From: Ancistrus triradiatus
Taxonomy: Eukaryota; Chordata; Actinopteri; Siluriformes; Loricariidae
Reading direction: 5' to 3'
DNA length: 64,000 nt
Assembly (NCBI GenBank): GCA_025084515.1
Contig: JAJAGP010001519.1
Span: 62,001 to 126,000, forward strand
In this document: piece by piece, positions 1 to 10,020 of the stretch
Layout: each line of letters starts with the position of its first letter
How positions within the stretch are numbered: position 1 is the first letter of the stretch
Program-made: the position numbers and the translations under genes
The notes under the pieces: model-generated
The model's input: the letters and a program-made list of their open reading frames with translations, nothing else
What the model was told of the DNA's origin: nothing
Databases searched by the model: none

Positions 1-636
1 GCAGTTTGAGTTTTATATTAAACATTTCCTTCATGAATTAACTGTTGTTTTTAAGAAGACTATGCAAGTCAAATTCCCTGTTTTTTGGTTCTCCCCAACA
101 GTTCACTGCAGTAATGAGTTCCTTAGTTCCTGCTAATTTTCTGACCAATGATTTGTTGTTAGGGCAATGAAAAGCTTAATATTTAGCAATTTTAGTGTTG
201 GCTTCTTTTTTGCCCATGAGTACACATTTACAGAATATATACACGTCAGTGTTTAAAATTCTGCTGTTTGGAGATTTGAGAGAATAAAATCCGTTACTTG
301 AGAAAGACTTTTTAGTCGTATAACATGGAGTATGTGTTGCTGTGACACAAACTCTATTGCTATGGTGACTGGAGACTGGAGCACTGTTTAGGTAAACCGT
401 AACCATGGTTACCATTAGACTGATTTCCTATTGCCATGGTTACAACTGTTCTATAACTATTACTATGGTAACAGTTGTTTCTTTCATTCAAAGGGATATC
501 ACAGAACAAGACTGTAGCAACGGAAATGGTAAGAACAACAGCAATTTTCATTAAAGAAGTATACGTATAACTTTTTTCTTTTTGTTTAGATGTTGCTAAA
601 CACTATATGTTTCTTTTCTTTTATTACACTCCACAG
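1..636. other. Noncoding DNA upstream of the AHDC1 coding exon (intron or 5' flank)
   Basis: No supportable coding region is present. The segment ends in a pyrimidine-rich tract and an AG at 635-636, a plausible splice acceptor for the exon that carries the AHDC1 start codon, so it is most likely the end of an AHDC1 5' UTR intron. The only structured part is a cluster of near-palindromic motifs at 356-472, listed separately. Confidence 0.5.
356..472. promoter_or_regulatory. Cluster of four X-box (RFX-type) motifs
   Basis: Four 14-bp imperfect palindromes centred on an ATGG core occur at 356-369 (attgctatggtgac), 399-412 (gtaaccatggttac), 430-443 (attgccatggttac) and 459-472 (attactatggtaac). 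Their half-sites resemble the RFX X-box pattern GTNRCC/RGYNAC; the 399-412 copy is a perfect palindrome. Starts are 43, 31 and 29 bp apart. Known biology: RFX factors bind such sites at ciliary and MHC class II promoters. That this is an AHDC1 enhancer or alternative promoter is inference only. Confidence 0.4.
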
Positions 637-833
637 ATCAACTTTTCCTGATTGTCTGTGAAGCCCTTGTTGCATGAAAGCCCTGAAGTCACACTTGCCC
701 AGCACGGAGATACACAGTCACAGAGACAGAACTGCCTGGGACAGTCTCACTACACTACCGCAAGATAGGCTGTCAGATATTTGCTGGTGAAACCATATAC
801 GTGCATTAGTGCAAATTGTGAGTTTGAGAGGTA
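637..833 (+). other. ahdc1: AHDC1 5' UTR segment with a 38-codon uORF
   Basis: This runs from the candidate acceptor at 635-636 to the base before the AHDC1 ATG. An in-frame stop (TGA, 825-827) lies just upstream of the ATG, so the coding region cannot extend further 5'. An upstream ORF runs from ATG 674 to TGA 788-790 (38 codons) in a different frame, with a weak start context (T at -3). The upstream exons are not identifiable here. Confidence 0.55.
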
Positions 834-3800
834 ATGAGCCGACTATCAGGCCGTCTGCGCTCTGGAAGTGTGCGTTTGGCTTGTGAAACGTTGGCTGAAG
901 AGGACTGCAGTGGGGCTGAAGGCACCTGGATGGAAGATGTAGGACGTGGAGGGTCTACTGACTCTAACTCATCTGCTTCGTTACACTATAGATTGTATTC
1001 ACCTCGTTCACTGGCTAATGGTGTCCGTAATCATGACGACCAGCTTCAGCGGCGAGCAAGGAGACGCAGACAAATGGACGATGTGGAACAAATACACATG
1101 CATGAACAAATGCGCATGCATCAGCACACCCACCCACAGATACACATTCACCAGCAAACACATTCATTTGAACAACAGAATACTCAAACAGAGAACTCAA
1201 ACACATGTCTACAGTCTCAAACACACGTTCAGATGGATGCCCACATGCAGGCAGACAGAAATGAAATTGAAGTGCAAAAACTTTCACATGCAGAAGTAAG
1301 CATGTCCTCTGTCATGGAAGAGGACACTTCTCTTACCCAAGAGAATCTGTCTATAACACCCAAAACTGAAGCATCCCTTGTCCATTCAGCCCATGCACTA
1401 CATACCAGCCAACTGTCTCAAGACTACTCAACACATGAACGCAGTGCAGCTTCTAAATGTAAAGTAAATGCATACCCCCTTCTGTCTAACACCAGAAAAC
1501 CAGAGGTGGATCCCTTACACAACCCGAATATATGCCATAGTTCTAGTGAAAGCCAAAATCCTGTCAGCGGTCCTATTGAGGCAGAGAGGAAATACACTCT
1601 GAGGAGTTCCGGTCGGCCACGATTCCCCTGCCACCTTCGCAAGTCATCCCGTTTGCGAAGAACTGCAGAAGACACAGTGAAAAGGGAAGGAGAACAAAGA
1701 GAGGAGGAGGAGAATGGAGACATCTGGAGAGAAGAGGAGATTAGACCTAAGGAAGAACAACCTGCCGATAATGAAGTGGCTGCCTCATCCTTTGACCTAA
1801 TACCAGCCACACCTAAATCCTTCACTATGTTGCCAAATCATAATGTTGACATTTCATTTGTACGTGAAGGCAACACTGTGATTCAGCCATCAGTGAGAGG
1901 TAGACATCGAGGTCGTTTTTTGGGGGTACGGAAGATAGTAGTGAAAATAGCTAGAATTCCTGTGCATCTTAGTCGACGGCAGAAAAGCTATAAGATCTCC
2001 TCCCTAGAGCCTGCCGTGGTAGGTTCACGTAGTGAAGGGGTTACTGGAGGAGAAGGGCAAGAAGGGGAGAAAGGTGGAGACATGGGTACCCTCCCTTCAA
2101 AAGAACCCACTGCTCTTCTCCGCATGAAAAACAACGGCAAGAGCGTAATGGTGATGTTTCCCCCAGGAGAACTACCAGTTATCCTTAAACGGCGTAGAGG
2201 ACGGCCACCTAAACAAGCTTTACCAGGACAGCCTGACATGCGTGAGACCAGAGCTGGGGCTGCAAGTGCTGCAGAGCCCAAGAAACCAAGACGGAGGCGG
2301 CGAGTAAAGCTGCCATCTCCTCTACCCTCATATGTTAATGATACCAATGACGTTAAAGTAGAATATGCAGATGTTCTCTCTAAACTAGCCTTTTTAAATA
2401 GGCAACCTCCCAGCACTGGCCGCTGCTCTCCACCACGCTGCTGGACGCCAACTGAACCTGAGACCTTCCACACCTCTCAAGAGAACCCAAACCTGTCGAC
2501 CTTATTGCATCGCCTAACAGGCTTTCGAAGACGAGGGGGTCGTGCGGGCTGTTTTGGAGGTAGGGGAGGAGGTATGGCAGGGTCCTCTGAGGCTTTTAAG
2601 AGGTCCTTTAGTGACTTTTTTGAGACAATTGGAAAAAAGAGAAAAGTGCCCTTGTCTGAATCAGGAACTCCACGAAAGAGGGGGAAGGGGCTTGGTGCAG
2701 GAATGAAAAGGGCAGCGTTAGGTGAGTATGGTACACCCCTTCCTGGGGAAAAGGTTAGAAAGCGACGTTCAAAAAAGAATGGAGAACTAAAATCTGCCCA
2801 GGGAGTTCAGGATCAAGACTGGCAAAATGAATACAGTGGATGGAAAGAAAAAGGTGATGCAGATACCTCGAAAAATACAGGTAGTTATCAGGGTTCATGC
2901 TCTCCCCGGGGAAACTTTACATCTTCTGAGATAGGAAAGGGGGGACTATATCACAGCCCTGGCATGAGAGGAGTTGGCAGTGGTGAAGATTGTCATGGCA
3001 TATTTGCAGGATATTTTCGCTCTTTGCTTGATTCAGATGACTCCACAGATTTGCTGGACATTTCCATGTCCAGCCCTTCAGGGCACCAAGATGCTCGTAA
3101 AATCACAGCAGGATATGAAGGCAGTAGTCCAGGTGCTGCCCATTGCTGGTCCCCCGCTTTCTCTAAAAGAAGTCCCAAAGTAAATGCCTGTACTGGAGAA
3201 GGGGCATCACTTTCTTCACCCCAAACTCTCAGTATTCCTGCAACAAGAACTCCATTTGCATACAGCATCTCCCAGACGTCTCCCACTACTTCCTTTCCAA
3301 AATCCCCTGCTCTTTCCCTTTCTCAGTCTCCTAGTTCCCCCCATCCTTCTGGTGGTTTCACTCAGTATCCCTCCACATATAGTGGAAATCTACCACAAGG
3401 GCCACAGCAGCAGCACAAGCCAAATGACTGTTGCTTTACGTATGGGACTAAATCCTCCTCTGTTTCCACTGCACAAAGGCTGATTAGTTATTCAAGTTAT
3501 CAGACCTCTGCGAAACGTCCTTATAGTGGATATTCTGGGACAACTAATGTCTCAGTGCAGCAGAGTGAGTCCACTGGTCCAGCATCCCCAGGTGGGAGTT
3601 ATATGTCAATATCAAAGAATAGCCCATTCTCCTCATCTGCATCTCCTCCTGAAGGTTCCAGACAATATGCAGGCTCATCTTCTTGGGGTTACAGGCAAGG
3701 TGGATCTACCTGGGGTGGGGATGGATTTGGCACTCAACCTTTCCATGGCTACTCAGACTATGGACTTAGTGGAATCAGTTCCGAGTCCAAAGACATCCTG

Positions 3801-5051
3801 GACATATCAAATTACACACCTCAGAAAGCAAAGCAACGTCCATGCCCTGACACATTCTCGGAGTCCTCTTCTGACTCCTCCCACACAGGAATAGTAAGCA
3901 TGTGTGGGTCATTGTGCCCTAGGGATGTTCCAATGCCTGAGGGTCAGTCTAGCTTGTCAAGTTTGGAGAAGCTAATGTTGGATTGGAATGAAAATTCTGC
4001 TGGACCTTCATATAACTGGAGTCAGAATGTCTTGTTTCAAGGAGGGACAAAACCAGGTCGTGGTCGCAAGAAAAGGTCTGAGCCACAGATTGACAGGGAA
4101 ACAGGCCATATGCCCCCAGGATCACCTTCTAGTCCTGTGCAGGGAGGTGGACCAAAACGCAGTGCTTCTGTAGGCAGACAGCCCAGGGCAGTGAGAGGCA
4201 GAGGAGGATTTTCTCCTTGCCAAAGAGAGCGACCTCTACCACCCAAACCTAAACCTCAAAAGCTCAATGTCACAACCCCTACAGTGCCAGGGCAAACATC
4301 AACAGGGGGACTATACCAAGAAACACCAGATTATTACAGTGGAGATAGCAGTAGCCTGTCACCTTTGAGCCATGCCCCTGAGCCTTGCGAATATCCCTCT
4401 CCTTACTCTGCCCATACCTCTACTCCATCTTCAGATGAGAGATTTGCTCACATTTACCCCTCAGACTCTGCCTCTCTTTCTCCCGGTCTGTCAAATCCGT
4501 CAGACATCCTAAAGCAGCACCCTAAACTTACCCCTCCCCAGCAGACATATGGACATGTTACCAGGACATTCAGCCCAACTCTGTCTCCAAATCCACGCCT
4601 ACTGGCACCATGTGGTCCTGCCACAAGTCCGCACCGTGTGTCAAAAGACCAGTTTCCACAATATGACTCACCCAGTTACAGCAGCTCTCCTTGCTGGTTT
4701 GGGCAAGGTGGAAGTGTTGCTCATAGTCCCCAGAGCTATGAAGAGTTGCGCTCAACTGCCATTGCTATGCCCTCACACAAACGGGACATGTCACTAACAG
4801 GCCCAGGGATGAGGGCACCATCTCATTCACCTTATCCAGCATCTGCACTCAGAGGGAATACTATGTCCTCTTCGTGTGCAGGTGGGACTCATGACTCTTC
4901 TCCCCAGTATGAGGAACTGGGTTACCATGGTAATATGGACAGCTATGCACCCCTTGGGCAACGGTTTGTTTCCCAAGGTGGCCGAGGCGGGGTTCTCTGC
5001 CAATTATTGGACCAACCCAGTGAGGAAGGCTTCACTGTCACCAGCCTGTAG
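834..5051 (+). CDS. ahdc1: AHDC1 / Gibbin, AT-hook DNA-binding motif-containing protein 1
   Basis: A 1,405-residue uninterrupted reading frame holding the whole protein in one exon, as in other vertebrates. Gibbin is a nuclear chromatin-associated AT-hook protein; loss in humans causes Xia-Gibbs syndrome. Hallmark blocks in order: a basic segment at about 365-385 (GVRKIVVKIARIP), an AT-hook with RGRPP core at 455-459, YADVLSKLAFLNRQ at 511-524, RCSPPRCWTP at 530-539, GYFRSLLDSDDS at 726-737, ILDISNYTPQ at 988-997, SLEKLMLDWNE at 1043-1053, a second hook-like GRGRKKR at 1075-1081, and the C-terminal FTVTSL (1400-1405). The human protein is about 1,600 residues; the fish one is shorter mainly through a diverged N-terminal half. 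Residues about 88-140 are rich in His, Gln and Thr. The start is the first ATG after an in-frame stop, with G at -3. Homology is clear from several blocks. Confidence 0.96.
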   Translation: MSRLSGRLRSGSVRLACETLAEEDCSGAEGTWMEDVGRGGSTDSNSSASLHYRLYSPRSLANGVRNHDDQLQRRARRRRQMDDVEQIHMHEQMRMHQHTHPQIHIHQQTHSFEQQNTQTENSNTCLQSQTHVQMDAHMQADRNEIEVQKLSHAEVSMSSVMEEDTSLTQENLSITPKTEASLVHSAHALHTSQLSQDYSTHERSAASKCKVNAYPLLSNTRKPEVDPLHNPNICHSSSESQNPVSGPIEAERKYTLRSSGRPRFPCHLRKSSRLRRTAEDTVKREGEQREEEENGDIWREEEIRPKEEQPADNEVAASSFDLIPATPKSFTMLPNHNVDISFVREGNTVIQPSVRGRHRGRFLGVRKIVVKIARIPVHLSRRQKSYKISSLEPAVVGSRSEGVTGGEGQEGEKGGDMGTLPSKEPTALLRMKNNGKSVMVMFPPGELPVILKRRRGRPPKQALPGQPDMRETRAGAASAAEPKKPRRRRRVKLPSPLPSYVNDTNDVKVEYADVLSKLAFLNRQPPSTGRCSPPRCWTPTEPETFHTSQENPNLSTLLHRLTGFRRRGGRAGCFGGRGGGMAGSSEAFKRSFSDFFETIGKKRKVPLSESGTPRKRGKGLGAGMKRAALGEYGTPLPGEKVRKRRSKKNGELKSAQGVQDQDWQNEYSGWKEKGDADTSKNTGSYQGSCSPRGNFTSSEIGKGGLYHSPGMRGVGSGEDCHGIFAGYFRSLLDSDDSTDLLDISMSSPSGHQDARKITAGYEGSSPGAAHCWSPAFSKRSPKVNACTGEGASLSSPQTLSIPATRTPFAYSISQTSPTTSFPKSPALSLSQSPSSPHPSGGFTQYPSTYSGNLPQGPQQQHKPNDCCFTYGTKSSSVSTAQRLISYSSYQTSAKRPYSGYSGTTNVSVQQSESTGPASPGGSYMSISKNSPFSSSASPPEGSRQYAGSSSWGYRQGGSTWGGDGFGTQPFHGYSDYGLSGISSESKDILDISNYTPQKAKQRPCPDTFSESSSDSSHTGIVSMCGSLCPRDVPMPEGQSSLSSLEKLMLDWNENSAGPSYNWSQNVLFQGGTKPGRGRKKRSEPQIDRETGHMPPGSPSSPVQGGGPKRSASVGRQPRAVRGRGGFSPCQRERPLPPKPKPQKLNVTTPTVPGQTSTGGLYQETPDYYSGDSSSLSPLSHAPEPCEYPSPYSAHTSTPSSDERFAHIYPSDSASLSPGLSNPSDILKQHPKLTPPQQTYGHVTRTFSPTLSPNPRLLAPCGPATSPHRVSKDQFPQYDSPSYSSSPCWFGQGGSVAHSPQSYEELRSTAIAMPSHKRDMSLTGPGMRAPSHSPYPASALRGNTMSSSCAGGTHDSSPQYEELGYHGNMDSYAPLGQRFVSQGGRGGVLCQLLDQPSEEGFTVTSL

Positions 5052-5214
5052 TTAGCATTGTTGCACCATCCAAAAGGTAAGAAATTCATTCTCAAACATG
5101 CTACGCTAACTTGTAAGCTCCCCAAACAAAAACATATGTGCATTTGTGATTTTTTTCTCTAGTATTTAAGCCTTCTCTTACCTAAACCTTAAGGCTCCAC
5201 CAATGCCTTAAGGT
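5052..5214 (+). other. ahdc1: AHDC1 proximal 3' UTR with two candidate splice donors
   Basis: After the TAG stop, two strong donor-like sites appear: after 5076 (AAAAG|GTAAG) and after about 5213 (AAG|GTAAGT). Vertebrate AHDC1 genes are known to have a 3' UTR intron after the single coding exon, so one of these probably starts it. No AATAAA occurs in this stretch. Confidence 0.45.
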
Positions 5215-5349
5215 AAGTTAAATTCTTTGCAATGCAAACTTTCTGTTCCTCTGTGTAGTTGCCCATTTCAGCTAGATTTTGGTGTGTCCATTTTCTGTGT
5301 TTAACCTGCTGTTCCAAATAATGAAAAAAGATTTCAATTGATGACTACA

Positions 5350-6184
5350 CTCATTGACAAAAAAAATGCACCAAGAAAGGGTTTTTGGGATTGAGTGAAA
5401 CTTTATATGTGTGAATGTAATAATGATATATGTAAGTGATTACAATATTAGAACAAAAGGATAAGTTTAGTGTCCCTTGTATAACTACCAGGGCTGATTG
5501 ACTGTCATATGCGATGGCTCCCGAGATTATCACACCAGCAGTTGGGGCAGTGTGTCACCCCATAGCAAACAATGATATGTCAAGACGATATGGTTCCTAT
5601 CTGTATCAGTCCAGGTTTCTTGTTCACGACAGCACTGCAAACAAAGGTGATGGTGGCTGGATGTCAATGGCAGATCAGATCATATCAGATTCATTTATTT
5701 GTCATATGCAGGTTAAAAACAAGTTCAACAATGCAATGAAAGGCTTTTGATGAGAAGAACCATTTCAATTGGCTGGATGTCAATGGCAGGACACATAATG
5801 GGCATTGTGACAACAAAATTCCTTCTGATAAGTGCCTAGAAATAGTCCAGGCAGAGACAAGGATGTGTAGTGAAGGTGCCACCTATGTATGGTCGGTGGA
5901 CATCAAAACTGTGGGAGCTGCAGATGCTTGTCGACAGATCAAATGATCTTTTCTTTTGGTGGTCTGTCTGGGTTGTCCAGAGCCTGTTTGCCATGTGTGT
6001 GTGCCCTCACGGAACCACTGCTCCCAACAGAATGATAGGCCTAGATGATGGGCAAGCACTATTATGCCTTCTTGTGTTAAGACCCAGTGTCTAATAAGAC
6101 CACACCTGCAATCCTTTACATATCTTCCTGAGACATAATTGTATGGCAGGTTATGCAATACGGCAATACGGCATTTCCATCTGG

Positions 6185-6187
<3 letters not shown>
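5350..6187 (-). mobile_element. Degenerate Tc1-like transposon remnant
   Basis: The left end (about 5354) has a run of A after TTGAC followed by TGCACC; the right end (about 6168-6187, catttccatctgggtg) matches the complement of the terminus of a related copy at 10021. Reverse-strand translation around 5880-6010 gives a helix-turn-helix-like transposase fragment with the GQPRQTTKRKD signature, and 5480-5550 matches the reverse complement of 10610-10650. Frames are broken and the middle is replaced by unrelated sequence. The right end runs directly into a (TA)n tract. Confidence 0.65.

Positions 6188-6254
<67 letters not shown>
6187..6254. repeat. (TA)n microsatellite
   Basis: About 67 bp of uninterrupted alternating T and A, lying exactly between two truncated Tc1-like elements. 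TA is the insertion target of this superfamily. Confidence 0.95.
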
Positions 6255-6256
<2 letters not shown>

Positions 6257-7398
6257 GAAGAGTGAATCTACAATAGGCAAAACAGGTTGGTGTGAATAAA
6301 TAAACTGTGGGAGCAATTGTTAGACATACAAAAACCATTGATAATCTCCCTTGATCTGGGGCTCCACGCAAGATCTCATCCTGTGGGGTCAAAATGATAA
6401 TGAGAACGGTGAGCAAAAATCCCAGAACTACACGGAGGGACCTGATGAATGACCTGCAGAGAGCTGGGACCAAAGTAAAAAGGCTACCATCAGTAACACA
6501 CTACGCCAAGAGGGACTCAGATCCTGCAGTGCCAGGCGTGTCCCCCTCCTTAAGCCAGTACATGTCCAGGCCCGTCTGAAGTTTGCCAGAGAGCATATGG
6601 ATGATCCAGAAGAGGATTGGGAGAATATCATGTAGTCAGATGAAACTAAAATAGAGCTTTTTGTTAAAAATTCAACTCGCCGTGTTTGGAGAAAGAAGAA
6701 TTCTGAGTTGTGCCATACCTACTGTGAAGCATGGGGGTGGAAACATCATGCTTTGGGGCTGTTTTTCTGCAGAGGGGACAGGACGAGTGATCCGGGTTAA
6801 GGTAAGAATGAACGGGGCCATGTATCATGAGATTTTAAGCCAAAACTCCTTCCATTAGTGAGAGCATTGAAGATGGAATGTGGCTGAGTCTTCCAACATG
6901 ACAATGATTCCAAACACACCGCTCGGGCAACGAAGGAGTGGCTCCATAAAAAACATTTCAAGGTCCTGGAGTGGCCCAGCCAGTGTCCAGACCTCAACCC
7001 CATAGACAATATGTGGAGGGAGTTGAAAGTCCATGTTGCCCCAGAACGTCACTGCTCTAGAGGAGATCTGCATGGAGGAATGGGCCAAAATACCAGCTAC
7101 AGTGTGTGCAAACCTGGTGAAGACTTACAGGAAACGTTTGACCTCTGTCATTGCCAACAAAGGTTATGTTACAAAGTACTGAGTTCAACCAAATTTATTG
7201 ACCAAATACTTATATTCCACCATAATTTACAATTAAATTCTTTAAAAATCCTACAATGTGATTTCCTGGATTTTTTTCTCTCATTTTGTCTCTCATAGTT
7301 GAAGTGTACCTATGATGAAAATTCCAGACCTCTCTCATCTTTCTAAGTCGGAAAACTTGCACAATAAGTGACTGACTAAATACTTTTTTGCCCCACTG
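6255..7398 (+). mobile_element. Tc1-like transposon, 5'-truncated
   Basis: The sequence begins abruptly inside the transposase (GKSESTIGK-type paired-like helix-turn-helix) and runs through broken frames to the end of the transposase near 7190. An AT-rich terminal repeat follows, ending with ...ttgccccactg at 7398 followed by TA. The element is the same family as the reverse-oriented copy at 14435-15857, whose N-terminal side carries the same terminal sequence inverted. The 5' terminal repeat is missing here. In-frame stops and frameshifts rule out an active transposase. Confidence 0.8.
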
Positions 7399-7614
7399 TA
7401 TATTGTCAATGAATATATTTTAGTGAATAACTGCAATGGTGATTTTACATCCACATGGTCTGCACACATTTCAGTCTTGCCAACAACTGTTGACAAGGTT
7501 TTAAACTACAGACCTACTGAGGCTGAAGAGTAGGATGCTGGTGGAGTCATCATTTTGGGGAGCTTACGTTAACTTGTTGTTGTCTTTATGCTGTAATCAT
7601 ACACATATACAGTA

Positions 7615-7986
7615 CAGTGCAAAAGTCTTAGACCACCATTAGATTTGCTGTTTTAGCAATGGTATAATGACCATATATAACATTGATGGATTGGACCCAA
7701 AATTTTCAGACTTGGATTCATCACACCATAATACTCCTTTCCACTGATCTTCATTCCGTAAAAATAGTTTATTGGCTGCTACCCTTTCAAATTGGCCATT
7801 CCTTATCAAGCTTCTTTGGGAATTTTTTTTGTTTTTTTTAGCTTTTGTACTGTATACAAATGTCCTATATTTGCTGGTTGTGTCCTAATAAAGTGACTGA
7901 GAAATAATGATTCATGGTTATTATACCATTACTAAAACAATGGTATATCTAATCTAATGGTGACCTATGACTTTTGCATAGTACTG
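7615..7986. mobile_element. MITE with Tc1-type terminal inverted repeats
   Basis: The left end (cagtgcaaaagtcttagacc) and the right end (ggtgacctatgacttttgca, then tagtactg) are near-inverse copies, and both arms continue inward with 'ttagcaatggtataatgacc'-like sequence. It is flanked by TA and has no reading frame of note. A second copy of the family lies at 55601-56122. Confidence 0.75.
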
Positions 7987-8057
7987 CAAGTCATAAAAAT
8001 GAATTTGCAAAGAATAAACAAGGATGTTTAATAATTTTGTCCCTTTCTTTTCAACAG

Positions 8058-9640
8058 ATGATTTGGACTACATCCTTTTCATATTTTTGAATATTTTGTA
8101 AACGTGATGCTAAAGAAGAAAAGTATTAGATGGACAAAGGGGATTTGAACTGTGGACTAAAAGCTGACTTCTCCAGCAGTGACAATCAAGATCTAACACA
8201 CGCACACATTCATGCATGCTCTATGCCATACAGACTCACCCCCAGCACACACACACACATGCACACACACACACACACACATACAAGCAAACAAACGAAC
8301 AAACACAGGCATCTAAAACTGCACACGCACAGATCGACATGCTCTCATGCACAAGAATTTTTAAGCTTGCCTAAAGTTTTCTAAGGATGGATGGACACAG
8401 ATAATATGTAACAGAAGAACTCATCTACAGAAATCCTAAGAATGCAAATATGACTTATTAAAACTGAAACCCAGATATGCCTCCAACTCTCATTCAAACT
8501 GACATGAGAGATCATGCAAAAAGGTTTTGGACTACAAACCGATCTTTCCCATTTTCCTCCTGCTTTGATTCTCTTTCTGTGTCTCTATGTCTCCTTAATT
8601 CTTACCATCATTTCAGACCATAGCACTAAAGAAACACTTAAGAGATTATTTACATTTCCCCTAGTATCAACCAGCATTGCAGGGTTTTTTTTGTTCTTGG
8701 TACCCCTGCTCCCTATTAAAACCTTACTTCTTTCTGTACCTTCTGTGCTATCTGCTCAAAGAAACCAGCATCTGTACATAAGCCACAACAATCAACCCAA
8801 CACCAGAGGAGAAAACCAAAATAAGACCATAAGTAATTGAAGCTTGATGTTCCGAAGGTTTGTACAAACTCATCACAGAAATGTCATGAGAAATTCAGAA
8901 ATTTCTTTTAGGACTTATGAGAGGTGATGTCAGTTTTTTTAAGTGGCTTTAAATGTTTCAGCTTGATCCTGTACAAACAGGTACTGCATTTTTTTTTACA
9001 AGGCCCTTGTATGGTCCTATGAGGTTTGCCTGAAACTAATGCCCTTTTCCCCCTGTCCTTGCTCTCACCCTGCAGCATGGTCACACCCTGTCAGATACCC
9101 AGTTCTTGTCTCTGTACTTTTCTGTTAAAATGACAGACACTCATGCACTGACCCCAAAGATGCTGCTCTGGAAAAGGTGCTGAGAGGCCAGTCCCTTGGC
9201 CATTGTGAGCACGGAGGTCTGGAACTCAGGGTGTGGACAATGCCTATTCTCCTATTCTTACTGCTCCCTACTGCTTTTTTCTCTCTCCGCTGTTCCTATT
9301 TCTTGTGGTCTGCAGTGTCGTACAGTGATTATTTTGTGATGAAATACTGTATCTGTCTGTTCCATTGACTGTATCTTAGGTGGGAATATTTAAATACACA
9401 TTTTGTTCTTTTCATTGCCCAACTCTGTCTTGCCTCTGCTCTGTGGTGTGGTGTGGCGTTGTGTGAAGCAAGGGAGAATGTTTCACATAGGAAAAGGCAG
9501 GCAACAGAAAAGTGAGAAGCACAGCATACATGCTGATGAAGAGTTTGCTCTAACCTTCCGAGACATTTGTGAGTGCAGCATGGGATCAATGCAACAATTA
9601 TATCTGCTTTAATAGTCCAGGCAATAAAACATGAGAACCT
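8058..9640 (+). other. ahdc1: Candidate AHDC1 terminal 3' UTR exon
   Basis: A pyrimidine tract and CAG at 8055-8057 precede about 1.5 kb that is largely free of recognised transposons, with a canonical AATAAA at 9623-9628. Position, strand and AHDC1's known 3' UTR intron make this the best candidate for the last noncoding exon. No sequence in it proves the link; it could simply be intergenic. Confidence 0.3.
8246..8281. repeat. (CA)n microsatellite
   Basis: CA repeats interrupted once by ATG, followed by further CA-rich sequence to about 8345. Confidence 0.9.
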
Positions 9641-10020
9641 GCAGTCTACAAATTTACCAGGTGTAATCCAAATAAGATTCAGGCAAAATTAGGAAAGCAT
9701 TTTAAGTTAAATTACACACACACAGTAACATCTGTACCTTTCACCTACACTCACTGGCCATTTTGAGAAGAGCACACATCACATACACATAGTAGCTGTG
9801 CAGAATCCGACATTTGTTTCCTGGTGGAAAGGGAATACCATAGAACTACTACTAACCTATTATCACATGTGTTATTGTTCTTATTTTCACACAGCAGTGA
9901 CTTTGACATGCTAATGGAATCATAGTGTATGTAGTACTGCAATGAGTGCAGCATGACATACATTATTTGTAATTGCTTATCAAAATTTCCAGAAAGTGTT
10001 TCTCATCTTAAAAATACTTC
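9641..10020. other. Intergenic stretch, no gene seen
   Basis: AT-rich DNA. A short piece at 9748-9765 (cactcactggccatttt) resembles the end of the dispersed repeat present at 22005-22330. Nothing else is recognisable. Confidence 0.5.

Noticed and set aside
5883..6473. 196-codon minus-strand frame with a long Tyr-Ile run
   Set aside because: The Tyr-Ile run is a translated (TA)n microsatellite joining two different transposon fragments.
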